NCBI RefSeq assembly: GCF_014596915.1
Contig: NZ_JACVWU010000029.1
Coordinates: 46,814 to 110,813 of the forward strand
DNA: 64,000 bases
Direction of reading: 5' to 3'
Source of the DNA: Streptomyces sp. TRM68416
GTDB taxonomy: Bacteria > Actinomycetota > Actinomycetes > Streptomycetales > Streptomycetaceae
Both the position numbers and the translations under genes were made by a program. Below are positions 34,111 to 41,712 of the stretch, one piece after another; the first letter of the stretch is position 1; each line of letters begins with the position of its first letter. The notes beneath the pieces were generated by a model that was given only the letters and a program-made list of their open reading frames with translations, was not told the DNA's origin and did not search any database.

Positions 34111-35877
34111 GTGCGACGGCAGGCAGGCGCGCTCCTGTGGCGGGCGGGGATCGCGGTCGCCCTGGTGTGCGCGATCGGCGTACTGCCCTGGGTCTCGCAC
34201 ACCGACCCGGCGCTCACCGTGCTCAAGGCGCGTTCCGCGGACCGCGATCCCACGCCCGAGGTGCTCGCGGACATCCGCGCCCAACTCGACCTGGACGCGG
34301 GCCCGTTCCACCTGCTCGGGCAGTGGGCGGGCGGACTGTGGCACGGGGACCTCGGACGGTCCTGGCTGTCCGGCGGCGAGGTCGCGCCCGAGGTGTTCCG
34401 GGCCCTCGGCGTCTCCCTGCTGCTGATGGCGGCGGCCCTCGTGGTCGCCTTCGCCACCGCCGCGCTGATCTGCGCCCGCACCCTGCGCCTCGGCGCGCGG
34501 CGGCGGCTCGACGGGCGGCGCGCCGGGACCGGTTCCGCGGTCCTCGCCGCACTGCCCGAGTTCCTCACCGCGACCGTGCTCGCCACCGTCGTGGGCGTCC
34601 AGCTCGGCTGGCTGCCCGCCCTCGGCTGGTACGGGCCGCAGTGGACGGTGCTGCCCGCCCTCGCCCTCGGCCTGCCCGCCGGAGCGGTCCTCGGCCGGCT
34701 CCTCGACGACCTGCTGCCCGGCGCCTTCGCCGAACCCTGGGCACTGGCCGCCGCCGCCCGCGGCCTGCCCGGCCGGCGGATCGCCCGCCAGGCGTTGCGC
34801 CGCGGCCTGCCCGGACTCCTGCCCAACACCGGCCTGTTCGTGGTCGGCATCACCGGCGGCGCGGTCGCGGTCGAGCAGATCTTCGACATCCCGGGCCTCG
34901 GCCGCACCACCCTCCAGGCCGCCCTCGCCCAGGACCTCCCCGTCCTCCAGGCCGGCGCCCTGCTGCTCGTCCTCCTCGCCGCGACCGCCTCCGGCCTCGC
35001 CCGCCTCGGCACCCGCCTCCTCACCGGCCCCGCCCTGCGCGACGGAGCCCTGCCCACCCTGCACCGCCCCACCCCACCCTCCCGCACCCTCCAGCCCCTC
35101 CTCTACGGCGGTGTCCTGCTCGGCGTCGTCGCCCTCGGCCTGCCCCGCGACCCGCTCGCCCTCGACACCGGAGCCCGCCTCCAACCGCCGTCCACGGCCC
35201 ACCCGTTCGGCACCGACGCCCTCGGCCGCGACGTCCTCGCCCGGGTCGCCCACGGCGCCCTCGACACCCTGCTGCTCGCCCTGGCGATCGGTGCGGTCGC
35301 TCTGCTCAGCGGCGTCCTGCTCGGACTCGCGCCCCGGCTGTCCGGGCCGCTCGTGGACACCGTCACCGCCCTGCCGCCCGTCCTCGTGGCGCTCCTCGTC
35401 ACGGCCGTGGCCGGCAGCGGATCCGCCACCCCCGCGCTCGCCGTCGCCACGGTCGCCTGGGCGCCCCTCGCGGCCCACACCTCCGCCCTGCTCCGCCAGG
35501 AACGCGCCGCCCTGCACCTCACCGCCACCCGCGCGCTCGGCGCCGGCCGCGGCCACCTGCTGCGGTACGAACTGCTGCCCGCCGTCCTGCCGCCCGTCAC
35601 CCGCCACGCCCTGCTGCGCCTGCCCGGCATCGCCCTGGCCCTGGCCTCGCTCGCCTTCCTCGGCCTCGGCGCCCAGCCACCCTCGCCCGAATGGGGCCTG
35701 CTGCTGGCCGAGAACCAGCCCTACGCCGAGCGCGCCCCCTGGGCCGTCCTCGCCCCCGCCGCCGTCCTCGCCCTGCTCGGCGCGCTGGCCGTGACCGCGG
35801 CCGGAGGCATCCGTCTGCCCAAGTGGCGCGCCCCCGAAGCGGCGGCCCGACCGAAGGAGTTGGCGGTCACCTCATGA
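34111..35877 (+). CDS. Fused ABC permease (NikB-NikC-like domains in one chain)
   Basis: The 588-residue membrane protein unites two permeases that are normally separate. Residues about 1-310 are NikB/DppB-like with EAA loop ARGLPGRRIARQALRRGLPG and GGAVAVEQIFDIPGLGRTT. Residues about 330-580 are NikC/DppC-like with HPFGTDALGRDVLARVAHG and EAA loop RALGAGRGHLLRYELLPAVL. One chain would thus form the whole channel. No ATPase gene is in the window, so it must use an ATPase encoded elsewhere. The stop overlaps the next MFS gene (ATGA). Confidence 0.87.
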   Translation: MRRQAGALLWRAGIAVALVCAIGVLPWVSHTDPALTVLKARSADRDPTPEVLADIRAQLDLDAGPFHLLGQWAGGLWHGDLGRSWLSGGEVAPEVFRALGVSLLLMAAALVVAFATAALICARTLRLGARRRLDGRRAGTGSAVLAALPEFLTATVLATVVGVQLGWLPALGWYGPQWTVLPALALGLPAGAVLGRLLDDLLPGAFAEPWALAAAARGLPGRRIARQALRRGLPGLLPNTGLFVVGITGGAVAVEQIFDIPGLGRTTLQAALAQDLPVLQAGALLLVLLAATASGLARLGTRLLTGPALRDGALPTLHRPTPPSRTLQPLLYGGVLLGVVALGLPRDPLALDTGARLQPPSTAHPFGTDALGRDVLARVAHGALDTLLLALAIGAVALLSGVLLGLAPRLSGPLVDTVTALPPVLVALLVTAVAGSGSATPALAVATVAWAPLAAHTSALLRQERAALHLTATRALGAGRGHLLRYELLPAVLPPVTRHALLRLPGIALALASLAFLGLGAQPPSPEWGLLLAENQPYAERAPWAVLAPAAVLALLGALAVTAAGGIRLPKWRAPEAAARPKELAVTS

Positions 35878-37115
35878 CAACCGCACCCACATCCACCTCC
35901 GCACCCGCACCCGCACGCGCCCGTCTCTCCCCGCTGCTGCGCCTGCTCATCCTCACCCAACTCGCCTTCAACGTCGGCTTCTTCGCCGTCCTGCCCTTCC
36001 TCGCCGAACACCTCGGACAGGCCGTCGGCATGGCGGGCTGGCTCGTCGGCTTCGTCCTCGGCCTGCGCACCTTCAGCCAGCAGGGGCTGTTCGTGGTCGG
36101 CGGGGCGCTCGCCGACCGCTACGGCATCCGGCCCGTGGTGCTGGCCGGCTGCGCCCTGCGGATCGCCGGGTTCGCCTGGCTGGGGTTCGCCGAGCGGACC
36201 TGGGCCGTCATCGGCGCCGTACTCCTCATCGGGTTCGCCGCCGCGCTGTTCTCGCCCGCCGTCGAGTCCGAGGTCGCCCGGCAGGCCGTCGTCCACGAAC
36301 AGGAAGGCGGCTCGCGCACCCGTGTGCTGTCGCTGTTCACGGTCGCGGGGCAGGCCGGCGCGTTCGTCGGACCGCTGCTCGGGGCGCTGCTGCTGTCCTT
36401 CGACTACCGCACGGTGTGCCTCGGGGGCGCCGGGATCTTCGTCCTCGTCCTCGCCGGACACGCCTGGCTGCTCCCGCAGCACATCCCGGGACGGCAGCGC
36501 GTCCGGGTCCGCGGCGGCATCGGCCCGATGCTGCGCAACCGGCGCTTCCTCGCCCTGTGCTGCGCGTACGGCGCCTATCTGCTCGCCTACAACCAGCTCT
36601 ATCTCGCGCTGCCCGCCGAGGTGGAGCGGGTGGCCGGCTCGCAGGCGCCGCTGGCCTGGCTGTTCGCGCTGTCCTCGCTGCTGGTGGTGACCGCCCAACT
36701 GCCCGTCACCCGCTGGGTGGGGGAGCGGCTCACCCTGCGCCGGTCCATGGCGGTGGGGCTGCTGGTCATCGCGGCCGGCTTCGCGGTCGTGGCCGCGGTG
36801 CGCACGGCGGGCCTGCTGCCCGTGGCCGGGTTCGTCGTGCTGCTCACCTTCGGCCAGATGCTCGTGGCGCCCGTCGCCCGCGCCTGGGTGCCGGACCTCG
36901 CCGAGGAGGGGCGGCTCGGCCTCTACACCGGGGCACTGTCCTCGGTGTCCGGCCTGATCGTGCTGGCAGGCAGTTCGGTGACCGGGATGCTGCTGGACAG
37001 CGGACTCCCGGCTGCCGTGCCGTGGCTCGTGCTGGCCGCCGTACCGCTGGCGGCCGTGGCCCTGCTGCCGCGTCAGACGGCGACCAGGTCCTCCGTCGCC
37101 CCGGCGGCCGCCTGA
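35874..37115 (+). CDS. MFS transporter, second member of the pair
   Basis: The ATG at 35874 overlaps the permease stop. The 413-residue carrier has a Thr/Ala/Pro-rich N-terminal tail and twelve membrane segments, beginning LTQLAFNVGFFAVLPFLAEH. The loop after helix 2 is LFVVGGALADRYGIRP. It is clearly a paralogue of the carrier at 28923. Coupled to an importer, it may export the free ligand whose loaded form the binding protein retrieves, as the staphylopine exporter does. The 3' end overlaps by 43 bp the convergent phosphotransferase gene. Confidence 0.87.
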   Translation: MTTAPTSTSAPAPARARLSPLLRLLILTQLAFNVGFFAVLPFLAEHLGQAVGMAGWLVGFVLGLRTFSQQGLFVVGGALADRYGIRPVVLAGCALRIAGFAWLGFAERTWAVIGAVLLIGFAAALFSPAVESEVARQAVVHEQEGGSRTRVLSLFTVAGQAGAFVGPLLGALLLSFDYRTVCLGGAGIFVLVLAGHAWLLPQHIPGRQRVRVRGGIGPMLRNRRFLALCCAYGAYLLAYNQLYLALPAEVERVAGSQAPLAWLFALSSLLVVTAQLPVTRWVGERLTLRRSMAVGLLVIAAGFAVVAAVRTAGLLPVAGFVVLLTFGQMLVAPVARAWVPDLAEEGRLGLYTGALSSVSGLIVLAGSSVTGMLLDSGLPAAVPWLVLAAVPLAAVALLPRQTATRSSVAPAAA

Positions 37116-37828
37116 ACCCGGGACGTCCGCCACAGCCACAGCACGTCCCGCCCGAACGACCACACCAGCGCCGCCAGCGCCGTGGCCACGACGCCGAGCT
37201 GCGCCGCGTACGGCAGCAGGCCCGAGGCGGCCAGCAGCAGGAACACGCCCTGCAGCGCGGCCACCGTCTTGCGGGCCGTGCTCGGCGGCAGCGGGGCGTT
37301 CAGCCACGGCCACACCCGGGCCGCGGCGACGAAGGCGTAGCGCATGCCGCCGATCAGCAGCACCCACGGGCCCTGCGCCATCGCGACGTACACGCTGAGC
37401 ACCAGGATGAGGAACGCGTCGACCTCCATGTCGAAGCGCGCGCCCAGCGCGGTCGAGGTGCCGGTGCGGCGGGCCACCTTGCCGTCGACGCCGTCGAGGA
37501 TGAGGGCCACCGCCGTCAGTCCGACGAGGAGGGTGAGCGGCGGCGGGCTCTGGAAGGAGTCGGCGACCAGCGCGGTCACCCCGCCGACCAGGATGGAACG
37601 GCCGAGCGTGACCCGGTTGGCGGGTCCGAAGGAGCGCGGCCGCGTGCGGTGCAGGGCCCTGGAGAGCACCGCCCAGGTGGCGAGGGCGAAGGCCAGGCCG
37701 GTCAGCCAGCCCGCGGGTCCCATGCCGATCGCGCTGCCGAGCAGGGCGAGCAGCAGGATCTGGACACCCGCTCCGACAGCGGTCTCCTGCTGGACCAGCC
37801 GTGCCTCGTACGTGTTGTTCAGGGCCAC
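37073..37828 (-). CDS. CDP-alcohol phosphatidyltransferase family membrane protein
   Basis: GTG 37828 follows GGAGG at the proper distance and gives 251 residues with six or seven membrane segments. The family motif is present: LDGVDGKVARRTGTSTALG, with the next Asp pair in ARFDMEVDAF, i.e. D-G-x2-A-R-x8-9-G-x3-D-x3-D. Such enzymes join a CDP-activated alcohol or diacylglycerol to a second alcohol such as inositol phosphate or glycerol phosphate. It is divergent from the MDR dehydrogenase at 37936, with a 107-bp gap, and probably belongs to the same pathway, supplying or anchoring a lipid-linked product. Confidence 0.87.
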   Translation of the reverse strand: MALNNTYEARLVQQETAVGAGVQILLLALLGSAIGMGPAGWLTGLAFALATWAVLSRALHRTRPRSFGPANRVTLGRSILVGGVTALVADSFQSPPPLTLLVGLTAVALILDGVDGKVARRTGTSTALGARFDMEVDAFLILVLSVYVAMAQGPWVLLIGGMRYAFVAAARVWPWLNAPLPPSTARKTVAALQGVFLLLAASGLLPYAAQLGVVATALAALVWSFGRDVLWLWRTSRVQAAAGATEDLVAV

Positions 37829-37935
37829 CGAACATCCTCCGGCCGTGTGACAGAGTCGATCAACGCCGCGTACTGTGCGCGGCCTGTGCACACCTCGGTA
37901 CGTGAACAGCTTCCCGATCGTTCAGGAGGATCCCG

Positions 37936-38919
37936 ATGAAGCGCACCGCACGGGCGTTCTGGGTCAGCAGTCCGGGTGAAGGCGAGATACGTGAGGTCAC
38001 CCTGCCGGCCCCGGCCGCGGACGAAGTGCTGGTCCGCGCCCTGTGGTCCGGGATCAGCCGGGGCACCGAAACTCTCGTCTTCCGCGGCGGCGTCCCCGAG
38101 AGCCAGCACGCGTCCATGCGGGCCCCCTTCCAGGAGGGCGAGTTCCCCGCCCCCGTGAAGTATGGCTACCTCAGCGTCGGCGAGGTCGAGGAGGGGCCGG
38201 CCGACCTGATCGGCCGTACGGTCTTCTGCCTCCACCCGCACCAGACGCGGTACGTCGTCCCGGCCGCCGCCGTCACCGTCGTACCGGAGTCCGTGCCCGC
38301 CGAACGGGCGATCCTCGCCGGGACCGTGGAGACCGCCGTGAACGCCCTCTGGGACGCGGCCCCCCTGGTCGGCGACCGGATCGCCGTGGTCGGCGGCGGC
38401 ATGGTCGGCTGCTCGGTGGCCGCGCTGCTGGCCCGCTTTCCCGGCGTGCGCGTGCAGTTGGTCGACGCCGATCCGGCGCGGGCGAAGACCGCCGAGGCGC
38501 TCGGCGTGGACTTCGCGCTGCCCGGGGAGGCGCTGGGGGAGTGCGACCTCGTCGTCCACGCGAGCGCCACCGAGCAGGGGCTCGCCCGCTCCCTCGAACT
38601 GCTCACCGCCGAGGGCACGGTCCTCGAACTGAGCTGGTACGGCGACCGGCAGGTCAGCCTGCCGCTCGGCGAGGCCTTCCACTCCCGGCGGCTCGTCATC
38701 CGCAGCAGCCAGGTCGGCACCGTCTCCCCGGCCCGCCGCGCCAGCCGCGGCTACGGCGACCGGCTCGCCCTCGCCCTCGACCTGCTCACCGACCCGGCCC
38801 TCGACGCCCTCGTCACCGGGGAGAGCGCGTTCGAGGAGTTGCCGGAGGTGATGCCGGGACTCGCCTCGGGCGCGATTCCGGCCCTGTGCCACCGGGTGCG
38901 CTACGACAGGAGCGCCTGA
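37936..38919 (+). CDS. MDR-family dehydrogenase, BchC-like, without catalytic zinc ligands
   Basis: The 327-residue enzyme has the medium-chain dehydrogenase layout: a GroES-like N-terminal part (ALWSGISRGTETLVFRGG) and a Rossmann domain (RIAVVGGGMVGCSVAALL). In zinc alcohol dehydrogenases the segment would hold the Cys ligand (G-C-T-D/G); here it is GISRGTET, as in the bacteriochlorophyllide dehydrogenase BchC group, so catalysis is zinc-free or different. It probably oxidises a hydroxyl on a pathway intermediate with NAD(P). ATG 37936 has GGAGG upstream at 37925-37929. The next gene of the operon encodes a pterin-synthase homologue. Confidence 0.85.
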   Translation: MKRTARAFWVSSPGEGEIREVTLPAPAADEVLVRALWSGISRGTETLVFRGGVPESQHASMRAPFQEGEFPAPVKYGYLSVGEVEEGPADLIGRTVFCLHPHQTRYVVPAAAVTVVPESVPAERAILAGTVETAVNALWDAAPLVGDRIAVVGGGMVGCSVAALLARFPGVRVQLVDADPARAKTAEALGVDFALPGEALGECDLVVHASATEQGLARSLELLTAEGTVLELSWYGDRQVSLPLGEAFHSRRLVIRSSQVGTVSPARRASRGYGDRLALALDLLTDPALDALVTGESAFEELPEVMPGLASGAIPALCHRVRYDRSA

Positions 38920-39032
38920 CCTCAGAAAAGAGTGAGATGCGGCTGAACAACGGGAAGCGAAGAGCCGTACTACTCGGCATCCCCGGCGACCATCCGCCGG
39001 GGTCAGACGCACCGCACCTGGAGGGTCGTCCG

Positions 39033-39431
39033 TTGTTCAGCATCACCGTCCGCGATCACATCATGATCGCCCACAGCTTCCGCGGGGAGGTCTTCGGACC
39101 CGCGCAGCGCCTGCACGGAGCGACGTTCCTGGTGGACGCCACGTTCCGGCGCGAGCAGCTGGACGAGGACAACATCGTCGTCGACATCGGTCTCGCCACC
39201 CAGGAACTCGGCGCGGTGGTCGCCGAGCTGAACTACAGAAACCTCGACAACGAGCCCGATTTCGCCGGGATCAACACCTCCACGGAGTTCCTGGCCAAGG
39301 TCATCGCCGACCGCCTCGCCGAGCGCGTGCACAAGGGGGCCCTGGGCGAGGGCGCCAAGGGGCTCGCCGGCCTCACCGTCACGCTGCACGAGTCGCACGT
39401 CGCCTGGGCGAGTTACGAGCGTGGCCTGTGA
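39033..39431 (+). CDS. 6-pyruvoyl-tetrahydropterin synthase homologue with altered zinc site
   Basis: TTG 39033, with GGAGGG at 39020-39025, gives a 132-residue T-fold protein; an upstream ATG at 38937 is possible but its extension is not family-like. LFSITVRDHIMIAHSFRGEV opens the fold, followed by LHGATFLVDATFR. True PTPS enzymes have HGH at this place to bind zinc; here it reads HGA, and the catalytic Cys is absent. From memory, the S. coelicolor homologue SCO6650 was solved as a zinc-free hexamer that does not make pyruvoyl-tetrahydropterin but keeps a pterin-binding pocket. It likely acts on, or binds, a pyrimidine or pterin made by the cyclohydrolase at 43975. Confidence 0.85.
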   Translation: MFSITVRDHIMIAHSFRGEVFGPAQRLHGATFLVDATFRREQLDEDNIVVDIGLATQELGAVVAELNYRNLDNEPDFAGINTSTEFLAKVIADRLAERVHKGALGEGAKGLAGLTVTLHESHVAWASYERGL

Positions 39432-40609
39432 CCGACATGACCGTGGACCGCGCCCCGCTGGCCTATGTGCCCGTGCAGCACGCGGCCCTGAAGAACGCCG
39501 AGATCGTCCCCATGTCCCTGCGCTCCGTGCACTTCGTCATGCCGGGCGGCGTCGACGACCCGGCCGCGCCGAGCGGCGGCAACGCCTACGACCGGCGGGT
39601 GAGCCTGGACCTGCCGGGCTTCGGCTGGCAGGTGCACAAGCGCGCGGTGGCGGGGGAGTGGCCCCGGCCCGGCGGTGAGGCCCGTGCGGAACTCGCCCGG
39701 GTGCTGCGGGAGCTGCCCGACGACACCGTCGTACTGATGGACGGGCTGGTCGCCTGCGGCGTGCCCGAGATCGTCGTGCCCGAGGCGCAGCGGCTGCGGA
39801 TCGCCGTGCTCGTCCACCTCCCGCTGGGCGACGAGACCGGGCTCCCGCCGTCCGTCGCGGCGGAACTGGACGCCCGGGAGCGCACCGTGCTGCGGGCCGT
39901 CCCCGCGGTGATCGCCACCTCGGACTGGGCGGTCCGCCGCCTGGTCGCCCACCACGGCCTCGCCCCCGACCGGGTCCATGTCGCCGCCCCCGGCGCCGAC
40001 ATCGCCCCGCCCGCCTCCGGCACCGACGGCGTCTCCCGGCTGCTGTGCGTGGCCGCGGTGACTCCGCGCAAGGGGCAGCACCGGCTGGTGGAGGCGCTGG
40101 CCGCGGTCAAGGACCTGCCGTGGAGCTGTGTGTGCGTGGGCAGCCTCACCCAGGACCCGCAGTACGTGGCCGGGCTCAGGGAGCGGATCGCACGGCACGG
40201 CCTTGCGGACCGGCTGCTGCTGGCGGGACCGCAGGCCGGCGCCGAACTCGACGCCAGCTACGCCGCCGCCGACCTGATGGTCCTCACCTCCTACGCCGAG
40301 ACCTACGGCATGGCGGTGACCGAGGCCCTCGCCCGCGGCATCCCCGTCCTCGCCACCGACGTCGGTGGCGTGCCGGAGGCGGTCGGCCGCGCCCCCGACG
40401 GCGGGATGCCCGGCATCCTCGTTCCGCCGGAGGACCCCGCCGCCCTCGCCGTCGAACTGCGCGGCTGGTTCGGCGAGGCGGACGTACGACGCCGACTGAA
40501 GGCGGCCGCGCGGGGCCGACGGGCCGCCCTCGGCGGCTGGGCGGCCACGGCCCGCAGCCTGGCCGGAGTACTGGGCCGACTGCCGAACGATCCCAGGAGG
40601 ACGGCATGA
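39428..40609 (+). CDS. Glycosyltransferase, GT4 type
   Basis: GTG 39428 overlaps the PTPS-like stop; ATG 39437 is an alternative. The 393-residue GT-B enzyme shows the nucleotide-sugar site ETYGMAVTEALARGIPVLA with the E-x7-E pair and DVGGVPEAVG, plus LLCVAAVTPRKGQHRLVEAL in the C-terminal domain. It should transfer a sugar from a nucleotide sugar to a pathway intermediate in the cytoplasm. It lies between the pterin-synthase homologue and a methyltransferase, all joined by four-base overlaps. Confidence 0.9.
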   Translation: MTDMTVDRAPLAYVPVQHAALKNAEIVPMSLRSVHFVMPGGVDDPAAPSGGNAYDRRVSLDLPGFGWQVHKRAVAGEWPRPGGEARAELARVLRELPDDTVVLMDGLVACGVPEIVVPEAQRLRIAVLVHLPLGDETGLPPSVAAELDARERTVLRAVPAVIATSDWAVRRLVAHHGLAPDRVHVAAPGADIAPPASGTDGVSRLLCVAAVTPRKGQHRLVEALAAVKDLPWSCVCVGSLTQDPQYVAGLRERIARHGLADRLLLAGPQAGAELDASYAAADLMVLTSYAETYGMAVTEALARGIPVLATDVGGVPEAVGRAPDGGMPGILVPPEDPAALAVELRGWFGEADVRRRLKAAARGRRAALGGWAATARSLAGVLGRLPNDPRRTA

Positions 40610-41712
40610 GGAAGACGGCGACGACGCGCGAGGCGGGACTGGTGCCGGGCCAGAGGGGGCCGGCGGACCGGGAAGCCCAGGCCTCGGACCCGGAACAGGG
40701 CCCCACCTCGCACGGCTCCCCCCTTTCCGGTCCGGGCGCGGAGCCCGCGGGGCGGCGGGCTGAGGGCGTGCCGGAGGCTCCGGACTCCGGTGGCGGTGTG
40801 ATCGCCGGGGCCGGGCCCGCCGCTCCTCGGCCCGGTGAGCGGCCCACCGTGAAGCTGCGCGAGGGCGGGTCCGAGGAGCAGCCGCGGTACGCGCCCGAGT
40901 GGCTGGAGCTGCGCGAGGCGCCGGACGGGCTCGCGCGGGCGCAGGAGTTGCTCGACCCGTTGCGGATGCGGCTGGCCAACCTGCCGGGCCGGGGCGACGG
41001 GCTGGTCATCCACGACCTGGGCTGCGGCACCGGTTCCATGGGCCGCTGGCTCGCGCCCCGCCTCGACGGCCCCCAGCACTGGATCCTGCACGACCGCGAC
41101 CCCTACCTGCTCCACTTCGCCGCCGTCGCCTCCCCGCGCGCCGCCGCCGACGGCAGCCGGGTCACGGTGGAGACGCGCCGCGGCGACGTCGCCCGGCTCA
41201 CCCCGGACGCCCTGACCGGCGCCTCCCTGGTGACGGCCTCCGCACTGCTGGACGTCCTCACCCGTGAGGAGGTCGAGACGCTCGCCGAGGCGTGCACCGG
41301 CGCCGGCTGTCCTGCGCTGCTGACGCTGTCCGTGGCCGGGCGCGTGGAACTCACCCCCGCCCATCCGCTCGACCAGGAGATCGCCGAGGCGTTCAACGCC
41401 CACCAGCGGCGCACGGAGCTGCTCGGCCCCGACGCCATCACGGTGGCCTGCGAGGCCTTCTCCGAACGCGGCGCCACGGTACGGCTGCACCCGAGCCCCT
41501 GGCGGCTCGGCCCCGCCGACTCCGCGCTGACCGCCCAGTGGCTGCGCGGCTGGGTCGGGGCGGCGGTGGAACAGCGCCCCGAACTGCGCGTCCCCGCCGA
41601 GCGCTACCTCCGCGAGCGCCTGGAGGCCTGCGAGGCGGGGGAGTTGCACGTCGTCGTCCAGCACAGCGACCTGCTGGCCCTGTCCCGGCCGACGGGCGGG
41701 ACGGCGTCATGA
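40606..41712 (+). CDS. SAM-dependent methyltransferase (class I)
   Basis: The 368-residue protein starts at ATG 40606 after AGGAGG. About 80 N-terminal residues are Gly/Pro/Glu-rich and disordered. The fold begins around YAPEWLELREAPDGL; motif I is VIHDLGCGTGSMGRWLA, and WILHDRDPYLLHFAA gives the acidic residue that binds the ribose. VTASALLDVLTREE is motif post-II. It overlaps the glycosyltransferase and the YbhN-type gene, so it is part of the operon. Acceptor unknown. Confidence 0.88.
   Translation: MRKTATTREAGLVPGQRGPADREAQASDPEQGPTSHGSPLSGPGAEPAGRRAEGVPEAPDSGGGVIAGAGPAAPRPGERPTVKLREGGSEEQPRYAPEWLELREAPDGLARAQELLDPLRMRLANLPGRGDGLVIHDLGCGTGSMGRWLAPRLDGPQHWILHDRDPYLLHFAAVASPRAAADGSRVTVETRRGDVARLTPDALTGASLVTASALLDVLTREEVETLAEACTGAGCPALLTLSVAGRVELTPAHPLDQEIAEAFNAHQRRTELLGPDAITVACEAFSERGATVRLHPSPWRLGPADSALTAQWLRGWVGAAVEQRPELRVPAERYLRERLEACEAGELHVVVQHSDLLALSRPTGGTAS

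Noticed and set aside
32203..35607. 1134-codon open frame on the minus strand
   Set aside because: It is an antisense shadow of the binding protein, permease and GNAT genes. The translation is Gly/Glu/Gln-rich low complexity, a known artefact of GC-rich codon bias.
33885..37115. 1076-codon open frame on the plus strand
   Set aside because: Only the last 413 codons (from 35874) encode a real protein; the rest is an Arg/Pro-rich shadow of the permease gene.
38937..39032. Upstream ATG start for the PTPS-like gene
   Set aside because: The added residues are not family-like, and GGAGGG sits at the right distance from TTG 39033. It remains possible.
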